Part shown: piece after piece, positions 17,996-27,841 of the stretch
Position numbering within the stretch: the stretch's first letter is position 1
Layout: every line of letters starts with the position of its first letter
Assembly: GCF_014193655.1 (NCBI RefSeq)
Contig: NZ_JACHZQ010000009.1
Span: 248,001 to 312,000, forward strand
Direction: 5' to 3'
Length of the DNA: 64,000 nucleotides
Origin: Rhizobium sp. BK313
GTDB taxonomy: Bacteria; Pseudomonadota; Alphaproteobacteria; Rhizobiales; Rhizobiaceae
Translations under genes and position numbers: made by a program
The notes under the pieces: generated by a model
Told to the model about the DNA's origin: nothing
Databases searched by the model: none
The model's input: only the letters and a program-made list of their open reading frames with translations

Positions 17996-20202
17996 TGGAT
18001 ATCGAGCGTTCCAATCTTCTCGCCGGCGTCGGACAGGACGCGATTGCGGCGCTAACGGAAGGACGCCACGGCGATCCGTTTGCGATCCTTGGGGTCCATA
18101 AACACGGGGTGTTCACGACCGTACGGGTCTTCATGCCCGGGGCGGATTCCGTGGATCTCGTCGACCCCGCGAGCGGCAATGTCGTGACGGCCTGCCAACT
18201 TGTTCACCCGGCCGGGTTGTTTGCAGCCGCCATCGCATCGAAGTTGGACTACTGCCTTCAGGTCAAATGGCCGGACGCGGTTCAACTGACCGAGGATCCC
18301 TATGACTTCGGGCCTCTGCTTGGCGAACTTGATCTCCATCTGATTTCAGAGGGGACCCATTACAATCTGAGCCGGACTCTTGGCGCCGTCGCAATGGAGG
18401 TTGATGGAATAGCCGGCGTTCGCTTTGCGGTGTGGGCACCGAACGCACGACGGGTTTCGGTAGTTGGAGACTTTAATTCCTGGGACGGCCGACGCAACCC
18501 CATGCGTCTGCGGGCACCCGCAGGTGTTTGGGAAATCTTCGTTCCACGGCTGACACCCGGCGAGCGATACAAGTTTGAGATTATCGATGCAAATGGCACC
18601 TGCCTTCCCCAGAAAGCCGATCCGGTCGCGCGGGCCAGCGAAGCTGCCCCATCCACCGCCTCCGTCGTCGCGTCCTCGACACCGTTCCGCTGGAGTGATG
18701 ATACCTGGCTCAAATCCCAGCAGTCGCGAAATGGCCTGGAGGACGCCATCTCAGTCTACGAGGTCCATGTCGGCTCCTGGCTTCGAAATCTTCAGGACGG
18801 CAATCGGCCTTTCGATTGGGTCGAACTCAGCCAGCGGCTTGTTCCTTATGCACGCGACATGGGATTTACGCACATAGAATTGCTTCCCATTATGGAGTAC
18901 CCGTTCGGCGGTTCCTGGGGCTACCAGCCACTCGGTCTTTTTGCCCCTACCGGACGTTACGGTACACCGGAAGACTTCGCCTATTTTGTCGATCGGTGTC
19001 ACGGAGCAGGTCTGGGCGTGATCCTGGACTGGGTGCCCGCACACTTTCCGACCGATGTCTGGGGCCTGGCCGACTTCGACGGCAGCGCCCTGTACGAACA
19101 TGCGGATCCCCGAGAAGGTTTCCATGGGGATTGGGAAACTTTGATTTACAATTTCGGCCGCAACGAGGTGAAAGGCTTCCTGATCGCCAGCGCCTTGGAG
19201 TGGCTGGAGCGCTACCACGTGGATGGCCTGAGAGTGGATGCGGTGGCTTCGATGCTCTACCGCGACTACAGCCGCAACGAAGGTGAGTGGATTCCCAACC
19301 GGTACGGCGGGCGGGAGAATCTGGAAGCGGTCGAATTCTTCAAGCACCTAAACAGTATCGTTCATAAACGATGTCCGCGCGCAATCATGATCGCCGAAGA
19401 ATCCACGGCTTGGCCCGGGGTAACAAAGCCGACGGAGGAAGGCGGGCTGGGCTTTGACATCAAATGGAACATGGGCTGGATGCATGACAGCCTCACTTAC
19501 ATGTCGAAGGACCCCGTTTACCGCAGCCATGATCATAACATGATGACCTTCGGCATGATCTACGCCTATTCGGAACGCTTCATGCTGCCGCTCTCCCATG
19601 ACGAGGTCGTCCACGGAAAGGGCTCCCTTTTGATGAAAATGCCAGGCGACGACTGGCAAAAATTCGCCAACCTTCGAGCTTACCTCGCTTTCATGTGGGG
19701 CTATCCCGGCAAGAAGCTTCTTTTCATGGGCGGGGAAATTGCGCAGCCCGGCGAGTGGCAACATGATCAATCTGTAACTTGGGATGTCCTGGACCAGCCG
19801 CTGCACGCATGCATGCAGCGGCTGATAAGGGATCTAAACGGCATCTATGGCCGCGAGGAAGCGCTGCAATTTGGTGATCTTCATCCGCAGGGTTTCGAGT
19901 GGGCCGTGGTCGATGACGCGGCCAATTCCGTTTTCGGGATGCTGCGCTCTTCGCAAGACCGATCCTATTCAATTCTCATCATGTCGAATTTTACGCCTGT
20001 TCCGCGCTGCGACTACCGTGTCGGCGTTCAGACGGAAGGAATATGGGTAGAAGAGTTCAACAGCGACGCGCATGAATACGGTGGTTCCGGCTTGGTGAAT
20101 GGGGCGGTAACGACGACCTCGTCTTCATTGCATGGGCACCCCGCCTCATTGTCACTGCAACTGCCGCCGCTCTCTACCATCTTCCTCAAAAGCCCTCGGT
20201 GA
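17995..20202 (+). CDS. glgB: 1,4-alpha-glucan branching enzyme
   Basis: GlgB (735 residues) introduces alpha-1,6 branches into the growing glucan. The CBM48 N-terminal module (VRFAVWAPNARRVSVVGDFN) precedes the GH13 barrel, with Asp415 in GLRVDAVASM, the glutamate of IAEEST near 468, and LSHDEVVHGKGSL. The GTG start at 17995 overlaps the treS stop (TAGTG). Position after glgE and treS makes it the third enzyme of the GlgE pathway operon. No glgA or glgC is in the window. Confidence 0.95.
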   Translation: MDIERSNLLAGVGQDAIAALTEGRHGDPFAILGVHKHGVFTTVRVFMPGADSVDLVDPASGNVVTACQLVHPAGLFAAAIASKLDYCLQVKWPDAVQLTEDPYDFGPLLGELDLHLISEGTHYNLSRTLGAVAMEVDGIAGVRFAVWAPNARRVSVVGDFNSWDGRRNPMRLRAPAGVWEIFVPRLTPGERYKFEIIDANGTCLPQKADPVARASEAAPSTASVVASSTPFRWSDDTWLKSQQSRNGLEDAISVYEVHVGSWLRNLQDGNRPFDWVELSQRLVPYARDMGFTHIELLPIMEYPFGGSWGYQPLGLFAPTGRYGTPEDFAYFVDRCHGAGLGVILDWVPAHFPTDVWGLADFDGSALYEHADPREGFHGDWETLIYNFGRNEVKGFLIASALEWLERYHVDGLRVDAVASMLYRDYSRNEGEWIPNRYGGRENLEAVEFFKHLNSIVHKRCPRAIMIAEESTAWPGVTKPTEEGGLGFDIKWNMGWMHDSLTYMSKDPVYRSHDHNMMTFGMIYAYSERFMLPLSHDEVVHGKGSLLMKMPGDDWQKFANLRAYLAFMWGYPGKKLLFMGGEIAQPGEWQHDQSVTWDVLDQPLHACMQRLIRDLNGIYGREEALQFGDLHPQGFEWAVVDDAANSVFGMLRSSQDRSYSILIMSNFTPVPRCDYRVGVQTEGIWVEEFNSDAHEYGGSGLVNGAVTTTSSSLHGHPASLSLQLPPLSTIFLKSPR

Positions 20203-20304
20203 TTGCGATCGCAGCCACGATCCCCGCCGGTATCAAAACGATAGCTTTCCTTTCATTGCGCCACCAGGTCGACGAAAGCTCGGCCCCTCGGCTTTTCTTG
20301 TCCA

Positions 20305-22086
20305 TCACTCGTCCGTCTTGACCGACGACAGGCTCCAGATCACGGCCCAAGGCCCGAGGTGCTCGCTCCCGCAATCGCCTACACTGAGTAGGGAGCAGGC
20401 TTTGTTCGGTATTGTCGCCTCAATGGTCTTGTCAGAGAGGTTCGCTACAAGACGAAGGATTGATGGCCCAAATCGCCACTTCACGGAGACAAAAGGTGCG
20501 TTTGCGTCATAGTCCGCCGAGTGGCCCCGCGCATCCGCCAAAAGCGGCACGATCCTTTCATGCCGTAACGACAATAGCTGCCTGTAAAAATCACCGAAGG
20601 TCTTGTCTCGTTCCGCATTGTCCCAACGCAGCTTGGCGCTGCGAAACGTACTCTCCGAGGTCGGATCGGGTGCGTCATCCGCCTCGAAGCCCGGTAGGCG
20701 CGATAGCTCCTCCCTTCTTCCCTCTTTTACCTTCTTCTTCAACTCATCATCGAGGTCACAGAAAAAAGGAAAAGGCTCGGCCGCACCCCATTCCTCGCCC
20801 ATGAACAACATCGGGATTTGCGGAGATAGCAGATAAACAGCGGCAATTGCCTTCAGGGCTTCGATGGGATGGGATGCGATCATCCGGTCGCCCATTGCCC
20901 GATTGCCGATCTGATCGTGGTTCTGGATGAACGAGACAAACGCAGTGGGCGGCAGTCCGGCGCTGGGCGCCCCCCTCGCTTTGCCGCGATACGCCATGTG
21001 CTCCCCTTGGAACACAAAGCCCTCAGCCAGTGCCCGGCCGATTTTCGAGATAACGTCGCCGTAATCCTTGTAGTAGCCGAATGTCTCGCCCGTCGCAGCG
21101 ACGTGGAGAACGTGATGAATATCGTCGTTCCATTGTGCAGCGAAGTGCTGAGGTTTTCCATGGATATCCCGGGTCAGAAGGCCTGAGTTGTTGTCTTCAT
21201 TCTCGACGATAAGATGGATGTGCCGTTCGGGGACTGCCCTCCTGGCTTTTTCGGAAAGTTCGTGGAGGATGTGCAGACCGCTGTCATCCTTGATCGCATG
21301 AACGGCATCCAACCGCAGACCATCCATTCGAAATTCGGTGAGCCAGTAGATTGCATTCTGAATGAAAAAATCTCGGATGACACGACGGCCTACCCCATCA
21401 TAATTGACGCCACCGCCCCAGGGTGTCTTGTGTTTGTCGGAAAAGACAGGCGCGTAGACCGGCAGATAATTCCCCTCCGGGCCGAAATGGTTATAGACGA
21501 TATCCAGGAAGACACAGATTCCACGGTCGTGTGCTGCATCCACAAGCGCCTTCAAATCTTCAGGACGGCCATAGCTGCTATCGGGCGCATAGGGCAGAAC
21601 TCCGTCATAACCCCAGCCGTATCGACCGGGAAAATCGGCAAGCGGCATGAGCTGGATCGCGGTGGCGCCAAGCTGGCGTAAGTGATCGAGCCTATCGATC
21701 GCCGCAAGAAAAGTACCAGCTTCTGTAAAAGCGCCGACGTGTATTTCGTAAATTACCATCTCTTCCCAGGGACGTCCGTTCCAATGCTCAACCCGCCATG
21801 CGAACCTCGGATCGATTATTTCACTGGGTCCGTGGACATCCCTTGGCTGGAACCGCGACGCCGGGTCCGGCACTTCGATCCCGTTCGGGAGGATGAACTT
21901 GTAAAGGTCACCTGGCTCAGCTCCTGGCACATCGGCGAGATGCCATCCGCTCTCTTGCGGTTGCATCTCCCATTCCCCTCGATCCTCGATCCTTACTCTG
22001 ACCTGGTCCTGCAGAGGTGCCCATAACCGGAACCTGATCGTACGGTCCTTGATCTCAGGACCGAATTCGATGTTGCTCACCTGCAT
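20305..22086 (-). CDS. treZ: Malto-oligosyltrehalose trehalohydrolase
   Basis: TreZ (593 residues) releases trehalose from maltooligosyl trehalose made by TreY. An N-terminal CBM48-like domain (IRFRLWAPLQDQVRVRIE) precedes the GH13 barrel: IYEIHVGAFTEAGTF, LDIVYNHFGPEGNY, DGLRLDAVHAI for the nucleophile, VENEDN for the acid region, and FIQNHDQIGNR. The start MQVSNIEFG at 22086 fits family alignments better than the 30-codon longer frame. It is divergent from treY and convergent with glgB. Confidence 0.92.
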   Translation of the reverse strand: MQVSNIEFGPEIKDRTIRFRLWAPLQDQVRVRIEDRGEWEMQPQESGWHLADVPGAEPGDLYKFILPNGIEVPDPASRFQPRDVHGPSEIIDPRFAWRVEHWNGRPWEEMVIYEIHVGAFTEAGTFLAAIDRLDHLRQLGATAIQLMPLADFPGRYGWGYDGVLPYAPDSSYGRPEDLKALVDAAHDRGICVFLDIVYNHFGPEGNYLPVYAPVFSDKHKTPWGGGVNYDGVGRRVIRDFFIQNAIYWLTEFRMDGLRLDAVHAIKDDSGLHILHELSEKARRAVPERHIHLIVENEDNNSGLLTRDIHGKPQHFAAQWNDDIHHVLHVAATGETFGYYKDYGDVISKIGRALAEGFVFQGEHMAYRGKARGAPSAGLPPTAFVSFIQNHDQIGNRAMGDRMIASHPIEALKAIAAVYLLSPQIPMLFMGEEWGAAEPFPFFCDLDDELKKKVKEGRREELSRLPGFEADDAPDPTSESTFRSAKLRWDNAERDKTFGDFYRQLLSLRHERIVPLLADARGHSADYDANAPFVSVKWRFGPSILRLVANLSDKTIEATIPNKACSLLSVGDCGSEHLGPWAVIWSLSSVKTDE

Positions 22087-22216
22087 GCCGTTCCCGCCGT
22101 GCCAACAATTCTCAAGTTCTGCTGATCCCGAACGCATTTCAGGTGCGCGTGTTCCGTGGAGGGGAACAGATTTCATCTGGCTCCGTTAGAAGCCGGAGTG
22201 ATGCAAGAGGGACACC

Positions 22217-24724
22217 ATGAGCATTCCGACGTCCACCTACCGCTTGCAATTTCGTGGCGACGTCACGTTCGACCGTGCGGTCGAACTCGTTCCCCACCTG
22301 AAAGGCCTCGGCGTCAGCCACCTTTATGCCTCGCCGATTTTTACCGCGACGAAAGGCTCGACACACGGTTACGACGTCATTGATGCAAATGAGATCGACC
22401 CGGCGATAGGCGGCCGTGATGGTTTCGACCGATTGGTCGCAAGCCTGCAGAAAGCCGGGCTCGGTTTGATTATCGATATCGTTCCGAACCATATGGCTGC
22501 TTCACTTGAGAATACCTGGTGGCGCGACGTTCTAAGGCGCGGGAGGCATAGCTCCTATGCGGAGCATTTCGATATCGATTGGAGTATGAAGCTGACATTG
22601 CCGCAGCTCGGAAAGCCAGTCGACGAGGTTCTGGCCTCCGGCGAACTCCAACTCGTTTACGATCCTGCCGAGGATCTCGTGAAGCTCGCCTACTTCGACA
22701 ATCGGCTTCCGCTGAGTGACGACAGCAGCCACCATGTATTGACGGAAACTGGCGGAGATACCGAAAAGCTGCGTGCTTTTTCAATGGATTCACAGAGGAT
22801 GAAACGGTTGCTTTCCAAGCAGCACTGGCAGCTGTTCCACTGGAAAGATGCAGCCCGGCATCTCAACTATCGGCGTTTTTTCGAGGTCACCGGGCTTGTC
22901 GGCATCCGAGTGGAAGATAATCGGGTTTTTGAGGATACCCACCGGCTGACTGTGGAACTCGTCCGTTCCGGTCAGGTGCAGGGGCTTCGCATTGACCATA
23001 TTGACGGCTTGGCGGATCCGAAGACCTATCTCGAGCGGCTGCGTCAGGCCGTCGGTACTGAAACCTATATTGTGGTCGAAAAGATCCTCAGTCGAGGCGA
23101 GACCTTGCCGTCGGCCTGGCCTGTATCAGGAACCACCGGCTACGAATTCATCTCGGCCATGGCGGAGCTTTTTGTTGCCGGTGATGGATTGCAGAAAATG
23201 GGCGCAGCATATGCGGCGATCGGCGGGGAACACGCCGATTTCGGCGCTGGGATGCGCGCCGCAAAGCTGCTGATGATCCGACGCAATTTTGCTTGCGAGA
23301 CAGCGCGCCTCGTGGGACTGATTCAGTCCATCTGTCCCGAACTTGCCGATAATGACATCTCATCAGCACTTCACGAACTGTTGGTCGCTTTTCCAGTCTA
23401 CCGCACCTACGGCTATGCCGGGCCGCTTACGGAACAGGACGAAACGGTCCTTGACGCTGCTCTTGAACAGGCGCGAGCCAAATTGCCGGCAACCACGGTT
23501 TTGGGGCTTATAGGGCGTCTTTTACGAGGGGAAATCGAGGGTAAGCCAGCCTTCGAATTTCGAACCAGATTTCAGCAGCTTAGCGGTCCGATCATGGCAA
23601 AGGCGGCGGAAGATACCCTCTTTTATCGATACAATCGGCTGATTGCGACGAATGAAGTCGGCGGCGAACCCGACAAGGCGCCCGGCGGCGTTGCCGTCTT
23701 TCACCAGATGATGGCGGACCGTCGCAAGCATCAGCCACGTGGCCTCTCAACGACGTCGACGCATGACACGAAACGCGGGGAGGACGCGCGGGCACGTCTC
23801 TACACTCTTTGGGAATGCCCTGAAGCATGGACCGAAGGCGTTGAGCGCTGGCGCGAACTGAACAAGGCATTTCGCAGCGACCTTACCGACGGTCCGGCAC
23901 CGGAGCCCAACGTCGAGTGGATGCTTTACCAGGCGCTTGCTGGACTCTGGCCGGAAGATTTCGAACAAAGCTGCACAGCGGAGTTGCGAACCCGGTTTTT
24001 AGCTTATGCCGAAAAGGCGATACGCGAGGCAAAGCTTCGAACGGATTGGGCCAAGGAAGGTCCCGACTATGAAAATGCGGTGCTAGGCTATGCCAAGGCG
24101 TTGGTTTCTCTCGACAACCAGGACTTTCTGAGGGACTTCCAACAGACCTTGAGCCCGTTCGTCGAACTTGGTTATTTGAACAGCCTGTCTCAGACGTTGA
24201 TCAAGCTTACTGCACCCGGCATCCCCGATATCTATCAGGGAGCCGAAGGCCTGGACTTCAGCCTGGTCGACCCCGATAATCGCAGACCAATCGACTATCG
24301 AGCATTCAGCCCAACACAAGTGGATGAAACCTTCACCACCGAGCTGCGTGTCGGATCGTTGAAGCGTCACATCATCACAAGCGTCTTGCGGCACCGCAAT
24401 GAGCATCCGCAACTCTTCCTCGAAGGCCATTACCTTCCGCTTGCGGTTGTCGGGCGCCGACAGGAAAATCTCGTCGCTTTTGCGCGGACTCATGGAGAAC
24501 AGACTGCAATAACGATCGCTTCACGCTTGATGAAGGAGCGCGGGACAGTCAGTTCGGGCGAAGCAAGATCCGATTTTTGGGAAGACACAGCCGTGACTAT
24601 ACCGTCACGGCTCGGTGGGCGAATGCGCGATCTGCTGACCGGGAAAACGGTGGATGTCGGCAATGTCTTGGCGTCATCGGTTCTCTCAGACCATTCGGTC
24701 TCATTTCTCGTTACGGACGCCTAG
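22217..24724 (+). CDS. treY: Malto-oligosyltrehalose synthase
   Basis: TreY (835 residues) rearranges the reducing-end alpha-1,4 bond of a maltodextrin to alpha-1,1. Features: N-terminal STYRLQFRGDVTFD, LIIDIVPNHMAA, GLRIDHIDGLADP with the nucleophile Asp, YIVVEKILSRGE, and SGTTGYEF, all typical of the family. The ATG at 22217 follows AGAGGGA. Its divergent partner treZ completes the TreYZ route. glgX lies 80 bases downstream on the same strand and would supply debranched chains. Confidence 0.94.
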   Translation: MSIPTSTYRLQFRGDVTFDRAVELVPHLKGLGVSHLYASPIFTATKGSTHGYDVIDANEIDPAIGGRDGFDRLVASLQKAGLGLIIDIVPNHMAASLENTWWRDVLRRGRHSSYAEHFDIDWSMKLTLPQLGKPVDEVLASGELQLVYDPAEDLVKLAYFDNRLPLSDDSSHHVLTETGGDTEKLRAFSMDSQRMKRLLSKQHWQLFHWKDAARHLNYRRFFEVTGLVGIRVEDNRVFEDTHRLTVELVRSGQVQGLRIDHIDGLADPKTYLERLRQAVGTETYIVVEKILSRGETLPSAWPVSGTTGYEFISAMAELFVAGDGLQKMGAAYAAIGGEHADFGAGMRAAKLLMIRRNFACETARLVGLIQSICPELADNDISSALHELLVAFPVYRTYGYAGPLTEQDETVLDAALEQARAKLPATTVLGLIGRLLRGEIEGKPAFEFRTRFQQLSGPIMAKAAEDTLFYRYNRLIATNEVGGEPDKAPGGVAVFHQMMADRRKHQPRGLSTTSTHDTKRGEDARARLYTLWECPEAWTEGVERWRELNKAFRSDLTDGPAPEPNVEWMLYQALAGLWPEDFEQSCTAELRTRFLAYAEKAIREAKLRTDWAKEGPDYENAVLGYAKALVSLDNQDFLRDFQQTLSPFVELGYLNSLSQTLIKLTAPGIPDIYQGAEGLDFSLVDPDNRRPIDYRAFSPTQVDETFTTELRVGSLKRHIITSVLRHRNEHPQLFLEGHYLPLAVVGRRQENLVAFARTHGEQTAITIASRLMKERGTVSSGEARSDFWEDTAVTIPSRLGGRMRDLLTGKTVDVGNVLASSVLSDHSVSFLVTDA

Positions 24725-24804
24725 CAACTCCAATCGCACGCTATTTGCCGGAACAAAGCGTGTCATTGCGGGTTTCTGCCGGGCTTAGGAATGCGAGGAC
24801 ATCG

Positions 24805-26880
24805 ATGACGCAAGAGATGAAATGGCGGGATATACAGCCGGGTGACTTTACGCGCCTGGGGGCGAACTACGACGGCCATGGCATCAACTTTGCGCTCTTC
24901 AGCGCTCACGCCGAAAGAGCCGAACTCTGCCTGTTCGACGAAACTGGGAAGACGGAGATCGAACGGATAACCCTTCCGGAATTCACGAACGAGATCTGGC
25001 ATGGCTACATTCCCGGCCTGAAGCCCGGTGCACTTTACGGTTATCGAATTCATGGACCATATGATCCGGAAAACGGTCACCGCTTCAATTCAAACAAACT
25101 GCTTGTCGATCCTTATGCCCGGGAGCTCGCTGGAGACGTTGAATGGTCGCAGGCGCATTTCGCCTACACCTTGAATAGTGAAGACACGGATCTTTCCTTC
25201 GACGAGACAGACAGTGCACCGGTCATGCCGAAGTGCCGTGTCATCGATCCAAACGAATACGACTGGAAAGGCGACAAAAAGCCGTCGGTCCCGTGGGCAA
25301 ACACGATCTTTTATGAGAGCCACGTCAAAGGCTTGACCCAACTCCACCCGGCAATTCCGGAGGAGTTGCGCGGCACCTTCGAAGGGCTCAGCCGGAAAGA
25401 CATCATCGACTACGTCAAGAGCCTCGGCATTACGTCGATCGAACTGCTGCCGATCCACTTCTTCCCTGACGATAGCCATCTGCTCGACAAGGGGCTTCAT
25501 AACTACTGGGGATACAATACGCTCGCCTTCTTTGCGCCGGCCTCGCGCTACTACGGCCCCAGAGGAATAGCAGGCTTTCGCGACATGGTGCGCGCCTTCC
25601 ACGACGCCGGCATCGAGGTGATTTTAGACGTCGTCTACAATCACACTGCGGAAGGTAACGAGCTCGGCCCGACCCTCTCGTTCAAGGGCATTGATAACTT
25701 TTCCTACTATCGGACAATGCCCGATCAGGCGCGCTACTACATCAACGATACGGGCACCGGAAACACTGTCAATACGTCGCATCCGCGTGTCCTGCAAATG
25801 GTAACGGACTCGCTTCGCTACTGGGCTGAGGAGATGCATGTCGACGGCTTCCGCTTCGATCTCGGCACGATCCTCGGTCGTGAACCGCAAGGGTTCGATC
25901 AACGCGGCGGCTTTTTCGACGCTGTGGGCCAGGATCCGGTGCTGTCCAGGGTCAAGCTTATCGGAGAGCCATGGGATATTGGTCCCGGCGGCTACCAGGT
26001 CGGTGGTTTTCCGCCCGGCTGGGCAGAGTGGAACGACAAATACCGCGACACAGTCCGTGATTACTGGAAGGACATTGACGGCACGACCCCGGATTTTGCG
26101 GCGCGTGTCCTCGGCTCAGGCGATGTTTACGACCTTCGAGGACGCCGGCCCTGGGCTAGCGTCAATTTCATCACCGCGCATGACGGCTTCACCCTGAATG
26201 ACCTCGTCTCCTACAATGACAAGCATAACGAGGCCAATGGCGAGGACAATAACGACGGCCATAACGACAACCGGAGCTTCGACTACGGTACAGAAGGCCC
26301 GACGGAGGACGATGGCATCAACGCGGTGCGCGACCGCCAGAAACGCAATTTCCTGGCCACCTTGTTCCTGTCCCACGGCACGCCGATGCTGCTTGCCGGA
26401 GACGAGTTCGGGCGCAGCCAAATGGGAAACAACAACGGCTATTGCCAGGACGGCGAGCTGAGCTGGGTGCACTGGCAGAATTTGCCCGAAAGTGCAGAGA
26501 TACTTCGCGATTTCACCAGACGTATCATCACGCTTCGACAACAGCATTCGATCCTCAGGCGGGAAAGCTGGCGCGACGGATTGACCGTAACGTGGCTCAA
26601 CCCGGGCGGCGGCGAGCAGACGGATGAGCAATGGCAGGATGCGGGTGGGACGACGATAGGCCTGCGCCTGTCGCGCAAGCAGTCCATCGAAGAGGGATGG
26701 GACGACGTGCTGATCCTGTTTAATCCGCACGAAGCACCTGTCCTCTTCGCCATTCCAGATGCCAAAGGCTGGACGTTGGAAATCACCACCTCGAAACCAA
26801 TGGATCAAGCCAGAGAGATAGTCGACCTAGGGAGCTTCGAGCTCGAAGGCCGGAGCCTTTCAATACTCCGGTCAGCCTGA
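24805..26880 (+). CDS. glgX: Glycogen debranching enzyme
   Basis: GlgX (691 residues) hydrolyses alpha-1,6 branches of glycogen. A CBM48 module (residues about 10-110, HGINFALFSAHAERAELCLF) precedes the isoamylase-type GH13 barrel. Conserved pieces include LDVVYNHTAEGNELGPTLS, GFRFDLGTILG, KLIGEPWDIGPGGYQVG and ITAHDGFTLNDLVSYNDKHN. The start at 24805 (MTQEMKWRD, GAGGA upstream) was chosen because the longer frame overlaps treY and has no homologous look. It is probably co-transcribed with treY. Confidence 0.93.
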   Translation: MTQEMKWRDIQPGDFTRLGANYDGHGINFALFSAHAERAELCLFDETGKTEIERITLPEFTNEIWHGYIPGLKPGALYGYRIHGPYDPENGHRFNSNKLLVDPYARELAGDVEWSQAHFAYTLNSEDTDLSFDETDSAPVMPKCRVIDPNEYDWKGDKKPSVPWANTIFYESHVKGLTQLHPAIPEELRGTFEGLSRKDIIDYVKSLGITSIELLPIHFFPDDSHLLDKGLHNYWGYNTLAFFAPASRYYGPRGIAGFRDMVRAFHDAGIEVILDVVYNHTAEGNELGPTLSFKGIDNFSYYRTMPDQARYYINDTGTGNTVNTSHPRVLQMVTDSLRYWAEEMHVDGFRFDLGTILGREPQGFDQRGGFFDAVGQDPVLSRVKLIGEPWDIGPGGYQVGGFPPGWAEWNDKYRDTVRDYWKDIDGTTPDFAARVLGSGDVYDLRGRRPWASVNFITAHDGFTLNDLVSYNDKHNEANGEDNNDGHNDNRSFDYGTEGPTEDDGINAVRDRQKRNFLATLFLSHGTPMLLAGDEFGRSQMGNNNGYCQDGELSWVHWQNLPESAEILRDFTRRIITLRQQHSILRRESWRDGLTVTWLNPGGGEQTDEQWQDAGGTTIGLRLSRKQSIEEGWDDVLILFNPHEAPVLFAIPDAKGWTLEITTSKPMDQAREIVDLGSFELEGRSLSILRSA

Positions 26881-26960
26881 AGCCGATCGGTTTTGTGAAT
26901 GTCCTCCGCGGACTGCGCTGAAATGCACGCAAAGACCCGTAGAAATGTTGTTCCCATGGG

Positions 26961-26988
26961 CAAAGGCGCCGCCAAAGCGACGCCTTTG
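26961..26988. terminator. Hairpin between convergent glgX and GST genes
   Basis: CAAAGGCG and CGCCTTTG form an 8-bp stem with a 12-base loop in the gap between the glgX stop and the stop of the minus-strand GST. There is no long T-run, so it is a plausible but modest bidirectional terminator. Confidence 0.45.
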
Positions 26989-27047
26989 GTATGAGACCAG
27001 TGAATCCCGGCTGCCAAGCTGGAATTCGGCCCGCAGGATCATGTACA

Positions 27048-27734
27048 TCAAAAGCCGAGCCGGCGGAGATCGTCGGGAACGAAGTTCTGACCGCTTCGGT
27101 TCTTGACGCTCGGCAATTCGGCGACTTTTGCGCGCCAGCCATTCAATGCGGAACAGCTTGCCGGCACAGCGACGCCAGCGGCGTCGGCAAACATCAGGCC
27201 CGCAAAGACGGTGATATCAGCCATCGAGAAACCTTCGCCAGCAACGAACGGCTGGCTCTCAAGAACCGTATTGAAATATTTCATGCCTTTAAGTGCCTTG
27301 TCGCGCTGGCGATTGCCCCACTCCTGGCGGCTGACCCATTCCAGGCTTTTAAACGCCTGCAGGTCGGCCCCCAAGCCGGGCGTGGCGTAGTGGAAATAAT
27401 TGCCGACAGCATCGAGGAGCTCAGATTCGGCTCGTTTCTGCATCATATGGATGAGGGCCTTCTCCTTCGGCGTTTTTCCGGTCAGCTTCGGGTCGCCATC
27501 GAGATTGTCGAGGTATTCGGTAATTGCCGTGCATTCGGCGATGAAGGTGCCGTCATCGAGCTGCAGCACCGGCAGAACACCAGAGGGGTTTTTCTCGAGG
27601 AAAGCGGGTTGCTTGTGCTCGGCTGCAATGAGGTCGACGCCAACGAACTCGACCTGCGGTTCGAGCTGCTTTTCTGCCAGAACGATGCGAATGCGAGCCG
27701 GATTGGGAAAGCCGGGACGATCGAAGATTTTCAT
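27048..27734 (-). CDS. Glutathione S-transferase family protein
   Basis: A 228-residue GST. The thioredoxin-like N-terminal domain carries the cis-Pro segment NPSGVLPVLQLDDGTFIAEC with the glutathione-binding Glu/Ser-like pair, and the C-terminal domain is helical with the family motif GEGFSMADITVFAGL. It is divergent from a TetR regulator, and two inverted repeats lie in the 107-base gap. It probably conjugates or reduces a toxic electrophile sensed by that regulator. Confidence 0.9.
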   Translation of the reverse strand: MKIFDRPGFPNPARIRIVLAEKQLEPQVEFVGVDLIAAEHKQPAFLEKNPSGVLPVLQLDDGTFIAECTAITEYLDNLDGDPKLTGKTPKEKALIHMMQKRAESELLDAVGNYFHYATPGLGADLQAFKSLEWVSRQEWGNRQRDKALKGMKYFNTVLESQPFVAGEGFSMADITVFAGLMFADAAGVAVPASCSALNGWRAKVAELPSVKNRSGQNFVPDDLRRLGF

Positions 27735-27748
27735 GACATTGCCTTTCT

Positions 27749-27766
27749 CTGTCTATCGATAGATAG
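27749..27766. promoter_or_regulatory. Inverted repeat upstream of GST (likely TetR operator 1)
   Basis: CTGTCTATCGATAGATAG is an inverted repeat with 8 of 9 pairs matching, 15 bases upstream of the GST start. Its arms are shared with the second site at 27810-27831, which supports a common regulator. Confidence 0.65.
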
Positions 27767-27809
27767 ATTACATGCCGCAAGTAGCGCTTCCCTTTTTCTC
27801 TGTCAATAA

Positions 27810-27831
27810 CTATCTATCGAGTGATAGACAG
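27810..27831. promoter_or_regulatory. Inverted repeat upstream of the TetR gene (likely TetR operator 2)
   Basis: The arms CTATCTATC and GATAGACAG flank a 4-base centre (GAGT) just before the ribosome binding site of the TetR gene. The arms match those of operator 1 but the spacing is 4 bases longer. Autorepression and repression of the divergent GST are the likely outcome. Confidence 0.65.
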
Positions 27832-27841
27832 AGGACCAACG

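Noticed and set aside
24577..24804. Upstream extension of glgX by 76 codons
   Set aside because: It overlaps the end of treY and has no family similarity. The ATG at 24805 has a GAGGA site.
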